64,000 nucleotides of DNA from Bradyrhizobium sp. AS23.2. Lineage in GTDB: Bacteria; Pseudomonadota; Alphaproteobacteria; Rhizobiales; Xanthobacteraceae. The notes beneath the pieces are model-generated. The model worked only from the letters and a program-made list of their open reading frames with translations, had not been told where the DNA came from and ran no database searches. The stretch is taken from positions 1-64,000 of the forward strand of contig NZ_LGHM01000028.1 in the NCBI RefSeq assembly GCF_001908185.1, written 5' to 3'. A program made the position numbers and the translations under genes. Of this stretch, positions 51,741 to 61,754 are shown one piece after another; position 1 is the first letter of the stretch, and every line of letters starts with the position of its first letter.

Positions 51741-53945
51741 CTAGCGCGCCAGCACAATCGAAACCTGGATCTGGCCGCGCGTGCGCAGCACCTCCAGCGC
51801 CACGTCGTCACCGTGGCGGCTGACACGCAGATCGACGCTGGAATCGCAAAGCCGCAGATCGTGCAGAATCACCTCGTTCAGGAACGCCGGCAGATGCGGA
51901 TTGCGCAGCCGGATCTCGCCGCGCGCGACGTCAAACTCGATGCCCAGCGCCGCCTCGAGCAGGGTGAACGGCGTTGCGCTGGCCCAGGCCTGCGGCGCGC
52001 ACGCGACCGGATAGAGAGTCGGGCCGCGCCGCTTCTCGCGCCGGAAGCCGCAGAACAATTCGGGCAGCCGGCGCAGGTCCATGTAGGTTGCGGCGTCGAA
52101 CAATCCCTTGAAGACATGCGCCACCGAATGCTTGAGGCCATAGCGCGCGAGCCCGAGCGCGATCAGCGCGTTGTCGTGCGGCCAGATCGACCCGTCATGA
52201 TAGGACATCGGGTTGTAGCGCGCCTCGCCCTGCGCCACCGTGCGGATGCCCCAGCCCGAGAAGAAGTGCGGCTGCATCAGGTCGGCGGCGACCAGGCGTG
52301 CGCGATCTTCTCGGATCATGCCGCTGAACAGGACCTGCCCTGCATTCGAGGTTCGTACCTTGCAAGGCCGCTTCTTGCCGTCGAGCGCGAGCGCATAGGT
52401 GCCGAACTCCTCGCACCAGAACGCCTTCTCGAAACGCTCGGCCAACGCTTTGGCCTCGGCCTCGAGCTTTTTCGCGCGGTCGGGCTTGCCGAGCCGCAGC
52501 GCGCAACGCGCGGCAAGCTGCTTGGCCGCGTAGACGTAGCCCTGGACTTCCGCCAGCGCGATATTGCCTTCAGCAAGCTGGCCGTCGGCATGGAAGATGG
52601 CGTCGTAGGAATCCTTCCAGCCCTGATTGGCCAGCCCCTTCTCGGTCGCGCGCTGGTATTCGACGAACCCGTCCTTGTCAGGGTCGCCAGGACCATCAAT
52701 CCAGCTCAGCCCCGCCTCGATCGCGGGCCACAGCTCGATCAGCGTCTTCTCATCGCCGGTACGCTCGAAATAGCTCCCGGCGAGCAGGACGAACAGCGCG
52801 GTGGAATCGACGCTGCCGTAATATTGCGCGAACGGCACCTCGCGCAGCGCCGCCATCTCGCCGCCGCGCATCTCATGCAGGATCTTGCCGGGCGCGGCAT
52901 CGGCGAGCGGATCGACAGCCTTCGCCTGGAAATGCGCCAGGCGCCGCAAGACGCCCTTGGCGACGCGCGGATCGACCCACAGCATCTGGAGCGCTGTGAT
53001 CAGGCCGTCGCGGCCGAACGTCGTCGAGTACCAAGGAATGCCGGCGTAGGGATAACGCCCCTGCGGCGTCTCCGTCATCAGCATGTTGAGGTCGGCCATG
53101 GCCTGGCACAGCACCTCGTTGAAGATGTTGTTCGACGTCTCGATGCTGGCGGCGCCGATCGTGGACTGGCGCATCTCGCGGCGATGGGCCAGCAGGCCCC
53201 TGAAAAAGCGCGCCGGCTTCTCCGCTATCGGCCGGTTGCAGGACACGGCCACGAACAGCGACTTTGCCTCGTGCGGACCCAGCTCGAGCTGCCAGGTCGC
53301 GGCATTCACCGAGAGCCGGGTCGGACGCGGATCGAAATGCAGGCCGGTGGAGCGCTCGGCGTCATCAAGGCCGCGATATTCGTACAGGACGTCGGTCGGG
53401 CCAATCAGCCGGCTCGTGCCGGTCCCGCGGCGCGGACGCCGCTCGCCGCGGACTTCGAACAGGTCGGCGAAATCATTGTCGAACAGCAGCGTCAACTCGA
53501 AGCTGGCGCGCTGCTCGCCATGATTCTGTACGCCGATGCGCTGGTACGCCGTGCCGCGCCACAGGAAGATCGTGCGCACGATATGCAGCAGGTCCCTTTG
53601 CAGCACAATGCGCCCCTGGCGATAGATGTCGGGGTTGGTGAGATCGACCGTCAGTCCCGAATTGTCGTCCCGCAGGTTGGAGCCGAGCAGCAGCGGCTGA
53701 AGATCGTCGAGCACGAGCTCCAGCCGCGCCAGATAGCGCGTGTCGTGATGAAACAGGCCATCCGGCCCGCCAGCCGAGGCGCCGATGTCGCCATGGCTGT
53801 CGAGGACGATGAATGTGTCATCGTGCTTTAGCGAGCGCCGCGGCCGCGCGGCGGGGCCCGTCATCGGAATGTAGAACGCCTGCTCGGCGACAGTCTCCAC
53901 CGTCTGCGATACGGAAACCATCTTGGTTATGGCTTCGGCTGCCAT
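51741..53945 (-). CDS. Amylo-alpha-1,6-glucosidase/glycogen debranching-like protein
   Basis: A 734-residue protein. The N-terminal beta domain (FIVLDSHGDIGASAGGPDGLFHHDTRYLARLEL) is the glycogen-debranching N-terminal domain. The C-terminal (alpha/alpha)6 barrel of the amylo-1,6-glucosidase type follows, with YAGIPWYSTTFGRDGLITALQMLW and NPMSYHDGSIWPHDNALIALGLARYG. It likely trims 1,6-linked glucans or related oligosaccharides in the cytoplasm. Together with the GT4 enzyme nearby it suggests a storage or osmoprotectant glucan role (inference). Confidence 0.87.
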   Translation of the reverse strand: MAAEAITKMVSVSQTVETVAEQAFYIPMTGPAARPRRSLKHDDTFIVLDSHGDIGASAGGPDGLFHHDTRYLARLELVLDDLQPLLLGSNLRDDNSGLTVDLTNPDIYRQGRIVLQRDLLHIVRTIFLWRGTAYQRIGVQNHGEQRASFELTLLFDNDFADLFEVRGERRPRRGTGTSRLIGPTDVLYEYRGLDDAERSTGLHFDPRPTRLSVNAATWQLELGPHEAKSLFVAVSCNRPIAEKPARFFRGLLAHRREMRQSTIGAASIETSNNIFNEVLCQAMADLNMLMTETPQGRYPYAGIPWYSTTFGRDGLITALQMLWVDPRVAKGVLRRLAHFQAKAVDPLADAAPGKILHEMRGGEMAALREVPFAQYYGSVDSTALFVLLAGSYFERTGDEKTLIELWPAIEAGLSWIDGPGDPDKDGFVEYQRATEKGLANQGWKDSYDAIFHADGQLAEGNIALAEVQGYVYAAKQLAARCALRLGKPDRAKKLEAEAKALAERFEKAFWCEEFGTYALALDGKKRPCKVRTSNAGQVLFSGMIREDRARLVAADLMQPHFFSGWGIRTVAQGEARYNPMSYHDGSIWPHDNALIALGLARYGLKHSVAHVFKGLFDAATYMDLRRLPELFCGFRREKRRGPTLYPVACAPQAWASATPFTLLEAALGIEFDVARGEIRLRNPHLPAFLNEVILHDLRLCDSSVDLRVSRHGDDVALEVLRTRGQIQVSIVLAR

Positions 53946-54003
53946 CAGCTGCTCCCCTGCGGCTTATTTCGAAACGCGACCAACGCAAACGCAGCGGTTG
54001 GAT

Positions 54004-55767
54004 TTACGCGGCGACCTTCGCGAGCCGGCTCATCTCCTGCGTGACAAGCTCACGGTAGGGACCGTGGCCCTGCATCAGGCGGTCGGGCGCGCCGTCCTCG
54101 ATGATCTTGCCATTCTTCAGCACCACCACGCGGTCGAAATTGCGCAGCGTCGCGAGGCGATGCGCAATCGCGACCACGGTGCGGCCGCGCATCAGTCGCG
54201 ATAGCGCCTCGCGGATCGCTTCCTCGGATTCGCTGTCGAGCGCCGCGGTTGCCTCGTCCAGCAGCAGGATCGGCGCGTCCTTCAGGAAGGCGCGCGCGAT
54301 CGCGATGCGCTGGCGCTGGCCGCCGGACATCTTGACGCCGCGGTCACCAACCATGGTGTCGAGACCATCGGGCAGACTTTCAACGAAGTCGCAGCGCGCC
54401 GCGATCGCCGCGCGCAGCACCTCGTCGTCGGTCGCATTCGGCCGGCCGTAGCGGATGTTCTCGCGGATGGAACGATGGAACAGCGAGATATCCTGCGGCA
54501 CGACGGAGATCGCCTCGCGCAGGCTCTGCTGCGTCACCATGGAAATGTCCTGGCCGTCGACAGTGATGCTGCCCTCGTCCACGTCATAGAAACGCTGGAG
54601 CAGCGTGAACAGCGTCGACTTGCCGCCGCCGGACTGACCGACCAGGCCGACGCGCTGGCCGGGCTGCAGCCGCAGGCTAAATCGCTCGAAGATCTTCTCG
54701 CCGCCGGGATAGCCGAAGGTGACGTTGTTATACGCGATCGCGGCGCCGCTCTTGACGAGGGGCTCGGCCTCGGGGTGATCGCGCAATTCGTGCGGTACCA
54801 GCAGCGTGGCGATCGCCTCGGTCAACCGCGCGACATGCTGGGTGACGTCGACCAGCGCAACAGCGAGATCGCGCGTTGCATTGAGGATGGAGAGGCCGAG
54901 CGTACAGACCAGCACGACATCACCGGTCGTCGCCTCGCCCTGCTGCCAGAGCGTGATCGCCCAGGCCATCAGCGCCACGGTCAACACGACGGTCACGCCC
55001 GCGTGCGTGAGCCGCAGTTTCTCCAGATAGCGCAGGCTGCGGCCGCGCGCGGTAAGCTCACGACTGACGGTCGCATCGAACCGCTCGTGCTCGTGGCCGA
55101 TGCCGCAGAAGGCGCGGACCAGCGGCATGTTGCTGATGACGTCGATCATCTCGCCATCGACCACGGCGGCCTTGTCGGCGAAGTCATCATGCAGCGGCTT
55201 GCCGGCGGCGGCCAGATGGAACATCGCGATGACCATTCCGCCGGCGACCACGATCAAGCCGAGCGCCATATAGGGACTCACGGTTCCAATCAGCATGATT
55301 GCCGCAATTGTGGCGATGCACGGCGGCAGCACGTTCCAGACAAACATGTTCTCGACCGTGAATACCGCGTTCGAGGTCGCCGTGATGCGACTCGTCAGCA
55401 TGCCCGGCATCCGGTCAGAGAAATAGCTCGGCGCGTGGCCGGTCAAATGCCGAAAAATGTCACGACGCAAATCGCCGGTGACGCGCACGAAGGTGAAGCT
55501 TGCTGTCCAACTCGCGATCCGCCAGAGAAAATTGTCCGCAGCGATCAGCGACATGAGTAAAATGAATGCCAGCCATACGCTGCCGCCATGCGATGTTCCG
55601 GCCGACAAGCTGTCGACCAGGGACTTCACGCCGTACTGGGTGCCCACGGAGCAGGCAACCGCTGCAACGACAGCAGTCAGGATCACCAGATGCGACGTGA
55701 GACGCCGCCGGAGATAGCGCAAGACAAAGGCAAATGGCCTGCGCGCGTATCTAGAAAGCTGATCCAT
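54004..55767 (-). CDS. ABC exporter (fused membrane and ATPase domains)
   Basis: A 587-residue half transporter: six membrane helices (residues ~20-310), then an ATPase with Walker A GQSGGGKSTLF, Q-loop, signature MSGGQRQRIAIARAF, Walker B ILLLDEATAALD and H-loop IAHRLATL. It works as a homodimer, similar to MsbA or glucan/lipid exporters. The neighbouring glucosidase and GT4 genes suggest a glycan or glycolipid cargo, which is inference only. Confidence 0.88.
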   Translation of the reverse strand: MDQLSRYARRPFAFVLRYLRRRLTSHLVILTAVVAAVACSVGTQYGVKSLVDSLSAGTSHGGSVWLAFILLMSLIAADNFLWRIASWTASFTFVRVTGDLRRDIFRHLTGHAPSYFSDRMPGMLTSRITATSNAVFTVENMFVWNVLPPCIATIAAIMLIGTVSPYMALGLIVVAGGMVIAMFHLAAAGKPLHDDFADKAAVVDGEMIDVISNMPLVRAFCGIGHEHERFDATVSRELTARGRSLRYLEKLRLTHAGVTVVLTVALMAWAITLWQQGEATTGDVVLVCTLGLSILNATRDLAVALVDVTQHVARLTEAIATLLVPHELRDHPEAEPLVKSGAAIAYNNVTFGYPGGEKIFERFSLRLQPGQRVGLVGQSGGGKSTLFTLLQRFYDVDEGSITVDGQDISMVTQQSLREAISVVPQDISLFHRSIRENIRYGRPNATDDEVLRAAIAARCDFVESLPDGLDTMVGDRGVKMSGGQRQRIAIARAFLKDAPILLLDEATAALDSESEEAIREALSRLMRGRTVVAIAHRLATLRNFDRVVVLKNGKIIEDGAPDRLMQGHGPYRELVTQEMSRLAKVAA

Positions 55768-55947
55768 ATGACTGCGACCCCGTCGTGAGATTTTTCAATT
55801 TTGTTACTGATCGACTGAACATCGACCGGCTCGCCTCGGTTCCCGGGCAATTCCATCACGACATGCGGATGCGGACGATATGAGTTGAGGTGATGGCATC
55901 ATCGAGACACAGCGGCCTATGTGTCCAATAAGTAACGTTTGTTGAGA

Positions 55948-55972
55948 GGAACTTCGCAACTGCGGGAACGTT
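55948..55972 (+). promoter_or_regulatory. EcfG (general stress sigma factor)-type promoter
   Basis: GGAAC-N16-CGTT matches the alphaproteobacterial EcfG consensus exactly, including spacing. It lies 73 bases above the GT4 glycosyltransferase start on the same strand. No other exact match was found in front of a gene in this window. Confidence 0.65.
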
Positions 55973-56044
55973 CCCTTTGCTGGCATTGCCGGTGCCGTAC
56001 GCGCTGGGGGTTTCAACGTTCATGATCGCAGAGGAGAAGGTGAG

Positions 56045-57115
56045 ATGCGCATCGCGCAGGTAGCTCCGTTGACGGAGGCTGTTCCACCCAAGCTGTATGG
56101 CGGCACCGAGCGGGTGGTGCATTGGTTGACGGAAGAGCTGGTGGCCCTTGGACACGACGTGACGCTGTTCGCCAGTGGCGACTCGTACACATCGGCGAAG
56201 CTGGACGCACTCTGGCCGCGGGCGCTTCGCCTCGACGGTTCCGTACGCGATCCCAACGCGCTGCACATGGTGCTCCTGGAGCGCGTGCGGCAGAAATGTG
56301 ACGACGAAGAGTTCGACTTCCTCCATTTCCATCTCGATTACTATCCGTGGTCGCTGTTCCACCGGCAGCCGACCCCGTTCCTGACCACGTTGCATGGCCG
56401 GCTTGACCTGCCGGAGCATCAGCCGGTGTTCAATACCTTCACCAAGATGCCGGTGATCTCGATTTCGAACGCACAGCGGCGGCCGGTGCCCCAGGCGAAC
56501 TGGGTGACGACGATTCACCACGGCCTGCCGGAGAACCTGCTGACGCCGAAGCCCGCGAAGCAGGAATATCTCGCCGTGCTCGGCCGCATCGCCCCCGAGA
56601 AAGGCGTCGATCGCGCCATCAGGATCGCGACCCATTGCGGCATCCCGTTGAAGATCGCGGCCAAGGTCGATCGCGCCGACCAGGATTATTATGACGAATT
56701 GATCCGGCCCATGATCGAACAAAATCCGCTGGTGGATTTCATCGGGGAGATCAGCGATCACGAGAAATCGGACTTCTTGAGCGGAGCGCTCGGCCTCTTG
56801 TTGCCGATCGACTGGCCGGAGCCATTTGGCCTGGTGATGATCGAAGCCATGGCCTGCGGAACGCCGGTTGTTGCCTTCAACCGCGGTTCGGTGCCCGAGA
56901 TCATCGACGAGGGCCTCACCGGCTTTGTGGTCGAGGACATCCTCAGCGCGGCCGGGGTCGTCAACCGTCTTGCGCAACTGGACCGGACGGCCATCCGCAA
57001 GCAGTTCGAGAAGCGCTTCACCGCGCGGCGGATGGCGCTGGACTATCTCGCAGCCTATCGCAGCCTGACCGAGGCACAGGCGCCGCGGATCAAGCTGGTG
57101 AGTAGCGCGGAGTAG
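56045..57115 (+). CDS. GT4-family glycosyltransferase
   Basis: A 356-residue GT-B enzyme: MRIAQVAPLTEAVPPKLYGG (donor-side loop) at the N-terminus, LGRIAPEKGVDRAIRIA and the E-x7-E motif (PEPFGLVMIEAMACGTPVVAFNRGSVPEII) in the C-terminal domain. It makes a retaining glycosidic bond; donor and acceptor are unknown. Family members of this length in Bradyrhizobium occur near stress-induced carbohydrate genes. The ribosome binding site AGGAG is well placed and an EcfG-type promoter precedes it. Confidence 0.88.
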   Translation: MRIAQVAPLTEAVPPKLYGGTERVVHWLTEELVALGHDVTLFASGDSYTSAKLDALWPRALRLDGSVRDPNALHMVLLERVRQKCDDEEFDFLHFHLDYYPWSLFHRQPTPFLTTLHGRLDLPEHQPVFNTFTKMPVISISNAQRRPVPQANWVTTIHHGLPENLLTPKPAKQEYLAVLGRIAPEKGVDRAIRIATHCGIPLKIAAKVDRADQDYYDELIRPMIEQNPLVDFIGEISDHEKSDFLSGALGLLLPIDWPEPFGLVMIEAMACGTPVVAFNRGSVPEIIDEGLTGFVVEDILSAAGVVNRLAQLDRTAIRKQFEKRFTARRMALDYLAAYRSLTEAQAPRIKLVSSAE

Positions 57116-57193
57116 AGGGCCGCTTCGACCGCACGCATCATGGCCGGTTTCCCCGGCCATGACATGCGCATGTGACGCCCCGCTCCATCAACA

Positions 57194-57273
57194 CGTCATT
57201 GCGAGCGTAGCGAAGCAATCCAGAATCCCTCCGCGGAAAAACTCTGGATTGCTTCGCTACGCTCGCAATGACG
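57194..57273. repeat. 31-bp-arm palindrome, copy 1 (perfect)
   Basis: Arms 57194-57224 and 57243-57273 are perfect 31-bp inverted repeats (CGTCATTGCGAGCGTAGCGA...) around an 18-base centre containing CTCCGCGG. It lies between convergent genes. Confidence 0.9.
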
Positions 57274-57287
57274 GAGAAGGCGGTGAC

Positions 57288-59216
57288 CTACGTCACCACC
57301 GCCCGCTTCGGCTCGACGATCTCGAACATGCGCGGGAATTCGTCCATCAGGCCCATCAGCTCGGCGAGCCGAAGCGGGTTGCCGGCGAGCTTGATCTTGC
57401 CGGCCGCCACCGCTTCCGGGAAGCTCGTCAGTTTCGCAATCACCTCATCGAGCGTCGCGCGCGCGAGCGTGAAGCTGGCATCCGCACCTTCCGCCTGCAC
57501 GCCCTCGGTGTAGGTGAGCGCACAATTCTCCAGGTTGAGCACGAAGGTCTCGCCGGTGTCGGAGAAGCTCCAGTTCAGCACGATGTGCTTACCCTCGGCC
57601 TTGGGGCCGTTGAGCCGGATGCCGAGCACGTCCCAGAGCTGCTCGGTGCGCAGCGCGGCCAGCGTTTCGCGCGGCATCGACGGACGCGGTGGCGCCTTCG
57701 GCATGCCCTGCCGCAGCTCCTGCGCTCCGAACAGATAGGCGTTGCGCCAGGTCGAGCTCTCGGCGGCATAGCCTAGCTGTTCCAGGGTATCGGCCAGCAA
57801 TGCACGCGCCGCCTGGTTATCCGGCTCGGCAAAGACGAGATGGCCGAGCGCCTGCGCGACGAAGCGAAACTCGCCTTTGTCAAAGTCCGTCCGCGCCCGC
57901 GCCAGAATGGCATCGGCGCCGCCCATGTACTCGACATACTTCTTGCCCGAAGCCACCGGCGGCAGCGGATCGAGATTGACCGGATTGGCGTCGTACCAGC
58001 CAAGATACTTCTGATAGATCGCCTTCACATTGTGTCTGATGTGACCGTAATAGCCGCGGCCATGCCAGGCGCCTTCGAGGCTCCTCGGCAACTGGATCGT
58101 CTCGGCGATCTCGGCCGCGGTGAGGCCGTGGTTCATCAGGCGGATGGTCTGGTCATGGGCGAACTTGTAGAGATCACGCTGCTGCCGGATCATCGTGCCG
58201 ATGCGCTCGCGCCCCCACACCGGCCAGTGATGCTGGCCGCACATGGCCTCCGCCTTGCCGTCCCAGAGCAGCAAGGCCTCGCCCAGGTACTTTGACCAGG
58301 CCAGCGCGTCGCGCACATCGGCGCCACGGAACGGCAGCAGGTTGTGGAAATTGTGCGTGCAGTTCTCGGCAAGGTTCAGCAGCTTGTAACGCGGGATGAA
58401 AAAATGCATCTCCGCCGGCGCTTCGCTGTTCGGCGCCATCTGGAATTCGAACTCGACGCCGTCGATCACGCGCTCGTCACCGGTCGCCATGATCAGGTCG
58501 GTCGGCCGCAGCAGCGCGACCGAGCCCGCCGCCATCGACTTGCCGAGGCCGCAATCGACATGCCCGCGCACGCCCTTGGCGAGGAACGGGCCGAACTGGT
58601 ACTGCGCCCGGCGCAGCATCGCAGGTCCCGCGATGATGTTCTCGGAGACGGCGTGCTCCATGAACAGGTTCGGCGCGATGATCGGCACGCGGCCGGTGGC
58701 GAGCGCATCCTCCTCCAGCACGCCCCGCGCGCCGCCCCAATGATCGGTGTGGGTGTGGGTGAAGATCACGGCCGCGACAGGGCGCTGTCCGCGATGCTTG
58801 TAGTAGAGATCCAGCGCGGCCCGTGCGCCCTCGATCGAGGTCAGGGTGTCGACGACGATGACGCCGCTGTCACCCTCGATCAGCGTCATGTTGGCGATAT
58901 CGAGCCCACGCACCTGATAGACGCCGGGCACGACCTCGAACAGGCCGTGCTGCATGTTGAGCCGCGACTGCCGCCACAGGCTGGGATTGACGGTCGGCGG
59001 CGCCTGTTCCGCCGATAAAAAGCCGTAAGGCTCGAGGCTCCAAACCGTGCGCCCTCCCGGATTGGTGATCCTTGCGTTCTCGATCGTACCAAGGAAGCCA
59101 CGCGCGGCGTCGTCGAAATCACTGGTATCGGAGAACGGCAGCGCGTTCAGTACCGCCTTGTTCTGGGCGATGACGGAGGCGGATGCGTCCTTCGGCGTTT
59201 CGGGGGTCTCGGTCAT
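57288..59216 (-). CDS. Alkylsulfatase (SdsA1-like metallo-beta-lactamase fold)
   Basis: A 642-residue enzyme hydrolysing primary or secondary alkyl sulfates. The binuclear zinc motif is His154-x-His156-x-Asp158-His159 (FTHTHTDHWGGARG), preceded by VIVVDTLTSIEGARAAL. The middle dimerisation helices follow (MCGQHHWPVWGRERIGTMIRQQRD), and the C-terminal ~125 residues form an SCP2-like lipid-binding domain. No signal peptide is apparent. It starts 47 bases after the monooxygenase gene on the same strand, suggesting a joint alkyl-chain degradation role. Confidence 0.9.
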   Translation of the reverse strand: MTETPETPKDASASVIAQNKAVLNALPFSDTSDFDDAARGFLGTIENARITNPGGRTVWSLEPYGFLSAEQAPPTVNPSLWRQSRLNMQHGLFEVVPGVYQVRGLDIANMTLIEGDSGVIVVDTLTSIEGARAALDLYYKHRGQRPVAAVIFTHTHTDHWGGARGVLEEDALATGRVPIIAPNLFMEHAVSENIIAGPAMLRRAQYQFGPFLAKGVRGHVDCGLGKSMAAGSVALLRPTDLIMATGDERVIDGVEFEFQMAPNSEAPAEMHFFIPRYKLLNLAENCTHNFHNLLPFRGADVRDALAWSKYLGEALLLWDGKAEAMCGQHHWPVWGRERIGTMIRQQRDLYKFAHDQTIRLMNHGLTAAEIAETIQLPRSLEGAWHGRGYYGHIRHNVKAIYQKYLGWYDANPVNLDPLPPVASGKKYVEYMGGADAILARARTDFDKGEFRFVAQALGHLVFAEPDNQAARALLADTLEQLGYAAESSTWRNAYLFGAQELRQGMPKAPPRPSMPRETLAALRTEQLWDVLGIRLNGPKAEGKHIVLNWSFSDTGETFVLNLENCALTYTEGVQAEGADASFTLARATLDEVIAKLTSFPEAVAAGKIKLAGNPLRLAELMGLMDEFPRMFEIVEPKRAVVT

Positions 59217-59263
59217 ATTCTTCCCTCCCTGACGTCAAACGATGTTCTTGTTCTTGGATACAC

Positions 59264-61084
59264 TCAGCGGAACGCGAGCCCTTCGAATTGGCCGCTGCTG
59301 CGCCATTCATCGATATATCTGAAATAGGCATTGGGGCCGGCGGGATAGCCGACGTTGAGCCGGGCCTGTGGACCGGGCTCGCGTCCCTCGTTGTTGTAAT
59401 AGCCGGGTGTGCAATCGGGGGATCCGATCATGCGGCCGACGCCAGTGAGCAACAGATCAATCCAGCGATCTTCGGCTTCCTTCGTCACCTCGACCTCCCT
59501 AAAGCCGCTCTTGCGCGCGTGATTGACCGTCAACGCGATGGTGCGGGCAGAATCGGTCAGATTGTGCGGGACGTTGGAGATCAGGTTGGCGCCCTGGGCG
59601 GGCTGCACAAAGAATGCGTTGGGAAATCCGTGGACGTGGATGCCGTGCTTGCTGCGCATGCCCTCCGCCCAATAGTCCGACAGTTTTAGGCCACCCCGTC
59701 CCGTCAGGTCGAAGCCGGCGCGGCGCTTGTACTCGGTGCCGACCTCGAAGCCGGAGGCATAGATGATGCAGTCGAGCTGATATTCCTTGCCCGCCACGAC
59801 TACCCCGCGCTCGGTGATCTGCTCGACGCCCTTGCCGTTGGTGTCGATGAGATGCGCGCCGGGCCTGTTGAATGCCTGAAGGTAGGAATCGTGGAAGCAC
59901 GGCCGCTTGCAGAGCTGCCGGTACCAGGCTTTCAGCTTCGCCGCGGTGTCGCGGTCATTCACGATGGCATCGACCCGCGCGCGGATCTCCTCCATCTTAT
60001 CGAAGTCGGCATCCTCGAACGTGGCTAGCATGTTCTGCGGCGTCCGTTGCTCGCGAGGCAGCTCGATGATCTTGGCACGAATGCGCCGGTTCAGGTCGGT
60101 CCAACCGTCCTGGACCAGGTCGATTTCGGCCATGCCACCGGCCTGGTTGGCGGTGAAATTCTCTAGCCAGCGCTGCTGCCAGCCTGTCGTCGCGATCCCG
60201 GAAAACCAGTCGGGATCAATCGGCGCGTTGCCACGCACGTCGACCGACGAGGGCGTGCGCTGGAAGACGTAAAGCTCCTTGCAGGCCTGCGCGAGATGCG
60301 GCACGCACTGAATGGAAGTTGCGCCCGTGCCGATAATGCCGACGCGTTTGTCTGCAAGCTTGTGCATCGGGCTGCCTGTGGGATCGCCGCCCGTGTAATC
60401 GTAGTCCCAGCGGCTGGTGTGGAACGAGTTCCCCTTGAACCACTCGATGCCGGGGATGCCCGGCAGCTTGGGCACGTGCAGCGGTCCCGTCCCCATGCCG
60501 ACGAACTGGGCCGTAAAGTCGTCGCCACGGTTGGTCCTGATCCGCCAGCGGGAATTGGCCTCGTTCCAATCGATGCTCGCGACCTCCGTGTGAAGCAGCG
60601 AATTGTCGTAGAGGCCGAACTGCCTGCCGATTCGCTGGCAGTGCGCGAGGATTTCCGGCGCATGCGCATACTTCTCCGATGGCATGTGGCCGGTCTCTTC
60701 GAGCAGCGGCATGTACACCATGGACGCCGTGTCGCACTGCGCACCCGGATAGCGATTCCAGTACCAGGTGCCACCGAAATCCCCGCCCTTCTCAATGACG
60801 CGGACGTCTTCGATACCGGCTTCCTTGAGCCGCGCCGCGGTCGCGAGTCCCGCAAAACCGCCGCCGACAAAGGCAAAGGTGACGTGATCGATCTTCGGCG
60901 CGCGCGGCGTGACGAGCGTATAGGGATCGTCGAGATAATGGGCGAGCTGCCCCTTGATCTCGATGTACTGGTCGTTGCCGTCGGGCCGCAGGCGCTTGTC
61001 ACGCTCCTCGCGGTACTTGTTGCGCAGCCACGCCTTGTCGATCGGAGCAGCCTGCGGGACCCGGGATTGATCCGCCATCGTCAT
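59264..61084 (-). CDS. Baeyer-Villiger-type flavin monooxygenase
   Basis: A 606-residue FAD/NADPH monooxygenase. The first Rossmann motif is [15 protein letters not shown], the second [14 protein letters not shown]. Between them lies the fingerprint [14 protein letters not shown], which fits F-x-G-x3-H-x3-W-D of Baeyer-Villiger enzymes. A ~60-residue N-terminal extension and the C-terminal [17 protein letters not shown] block resemble phenylacetone/cyclohexanone-type BVMOs. It turns ketones into esters or oxygenates related substrates. The start is ATG 61084 or 61078. Confidence 0.9.
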   Translation of the reverse strand: MTMADQSRVPQAAPIDKAWLRNKYREERDKRLRPDGNDQYIEIKGQLAHYLDDPYTLVTPRAPKIDHVTFAFVGGGFAGLATAARLKEAGIEDVRVIEKGGDFGGTWYWNRYPGAQCDTASMVYMPLLEETGHMPSEKYAHAPEILAHCQRIGRQFGLYDNSLLHTEVASIDWNEANSRWRIRTNRGDDFTAQFVGMGTGPLHVPKLPGIPGIEWFKGNSFHTSRWDYDYTGGDPTGSPMHKLADKRVGIIGTGATSIQCVPHLAQACKELYVFQRTPSSVDVRGNAPIDPDWFSGIATTGWQQRWLENFTANQAGGMAEIDLVQDGWTDLNRRIRAKIIELPREQRTPQNMLATFEDADFDKMEEIRARVDAIVNDRDTAAKLKAWYRQLCKRPCFHDSYLQAFNRPGAHLIDTNGKGVEQITERGVVVAGKEYQLDCIIYASGFEVGTEYKRRAGFDLTGRGGLKLSDYWAEGMRSKHGIHVHGFPNAFFVQPAQGANLISNVPHNLTDSARTIALTVNHARKSGFREVEVTKEAEDRWIDLLLTGVGRMIGSPDCTPGYYNNEGREPGPQARLNVGYPAGPNAYFRYIDEWRSSGQFEGLAFR

Positions 61085-61238
61085 AAGGGAAAAGCCTTTC
61101 TGGGCGTCTGTCGCGCCTTCGTCGTCACTGTTGGCCGCATCTAACCGCATCTTAACCCGGGTTCCAACCGGTCCGTTGTGTCCGTCGCTGCACGAGGTGC
61201 CATCGGTCCATAAAAATACACCGACCCAGGAGGAAGGC

Positions 61239-61373
61239 ACGGTCTGGAAGAAGCTCGCGGTTGCCGACAATCCGGGCGGGCCGATGGTGCTCGGCGAACT
61301 CGCCACGCTGATGAAGAGCGACTACGACAAGCTGGCGGCGATTGTGAAGACGAGCGGCATGGCCGGCCAATGA
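61239..61373 (+). pseudogene. C-terminal remnant, possibly of a TctC/Bug-type binding protein
   Basis: About 45 residues ([16 protein letters not shown]...[18 protein letters not shown]) resemble the C-terminal end of tripartite tricarboxylate transporter binding proteins, which typically end in ...F-x-x-x-x-K-x-I-x-x-x-G. The rest of the gene is absent; the sequence upstream up to 61131 is not protein-like. Identification is tentative. Confidence 0.3.
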
Positions 61374-61380
61374 CTTGGCC

Positions 61381-61754
61381 TTACGCGGCGGGCCCTTCGA
61401 TAACGGGCTGGCCCGACGGCGCGGCCACACCCGGCGTACGCAGCTCGCGGGCAAAGACATAGCCGTCGCGCCTTTCCTTGGCCCAGTAAAGTGCCGCATC
61501 CGACCGCGACAAGGGCGCTTCGGCAGTGCGTCCGTCTTCCGACGCGACGGCAACGCCGACGCCCACCCCGAGCTCGATCGCCTGCCCGCCGACGTCGTAT
61601 GGCGCGCTGATCGATCGCACGATTCGCTGCGCCATCGCTTCTGCATCGGCCGCGGCTTCGACCGCGCGCTGCACCAGAATGAACGTCGCGCCCATCCGGA
61701 CAGGAGGTCCTCGCCTGCCGCGAGCGCCAGCAGCCGCGCGGCGACAGCATCTGA
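61381..61754 (-). pseudogene. Degenerate GGDEF (diguanylate cyclase) domain remnant
   Basis: The C-terminal part reads AEAMAQRIVRSISAPYDVGG, ELGVGVGVAVASEDG, LSRSDAALYWAKERRDGYVF, the usual end of a GGDEF domain. Immediately before it the catalytic signature is broken: MGATFILVQ replaces the expected MGGDEFILVQ. The preceding helix (SDAVAARLLALAAGEDLLS) continues in a different frame. Several small deletions at the active site and loss of the N-terminus make this a dead fragment. Confidence 0.75.

Noticed and set aside
55820..55846. Possible EcfG promoter for the ABC exporter on the minus strand
   Set aside because: GTTCC is present with AACA instead of AACG at the other element; one mismatch in a four-base box is too weak to claim.
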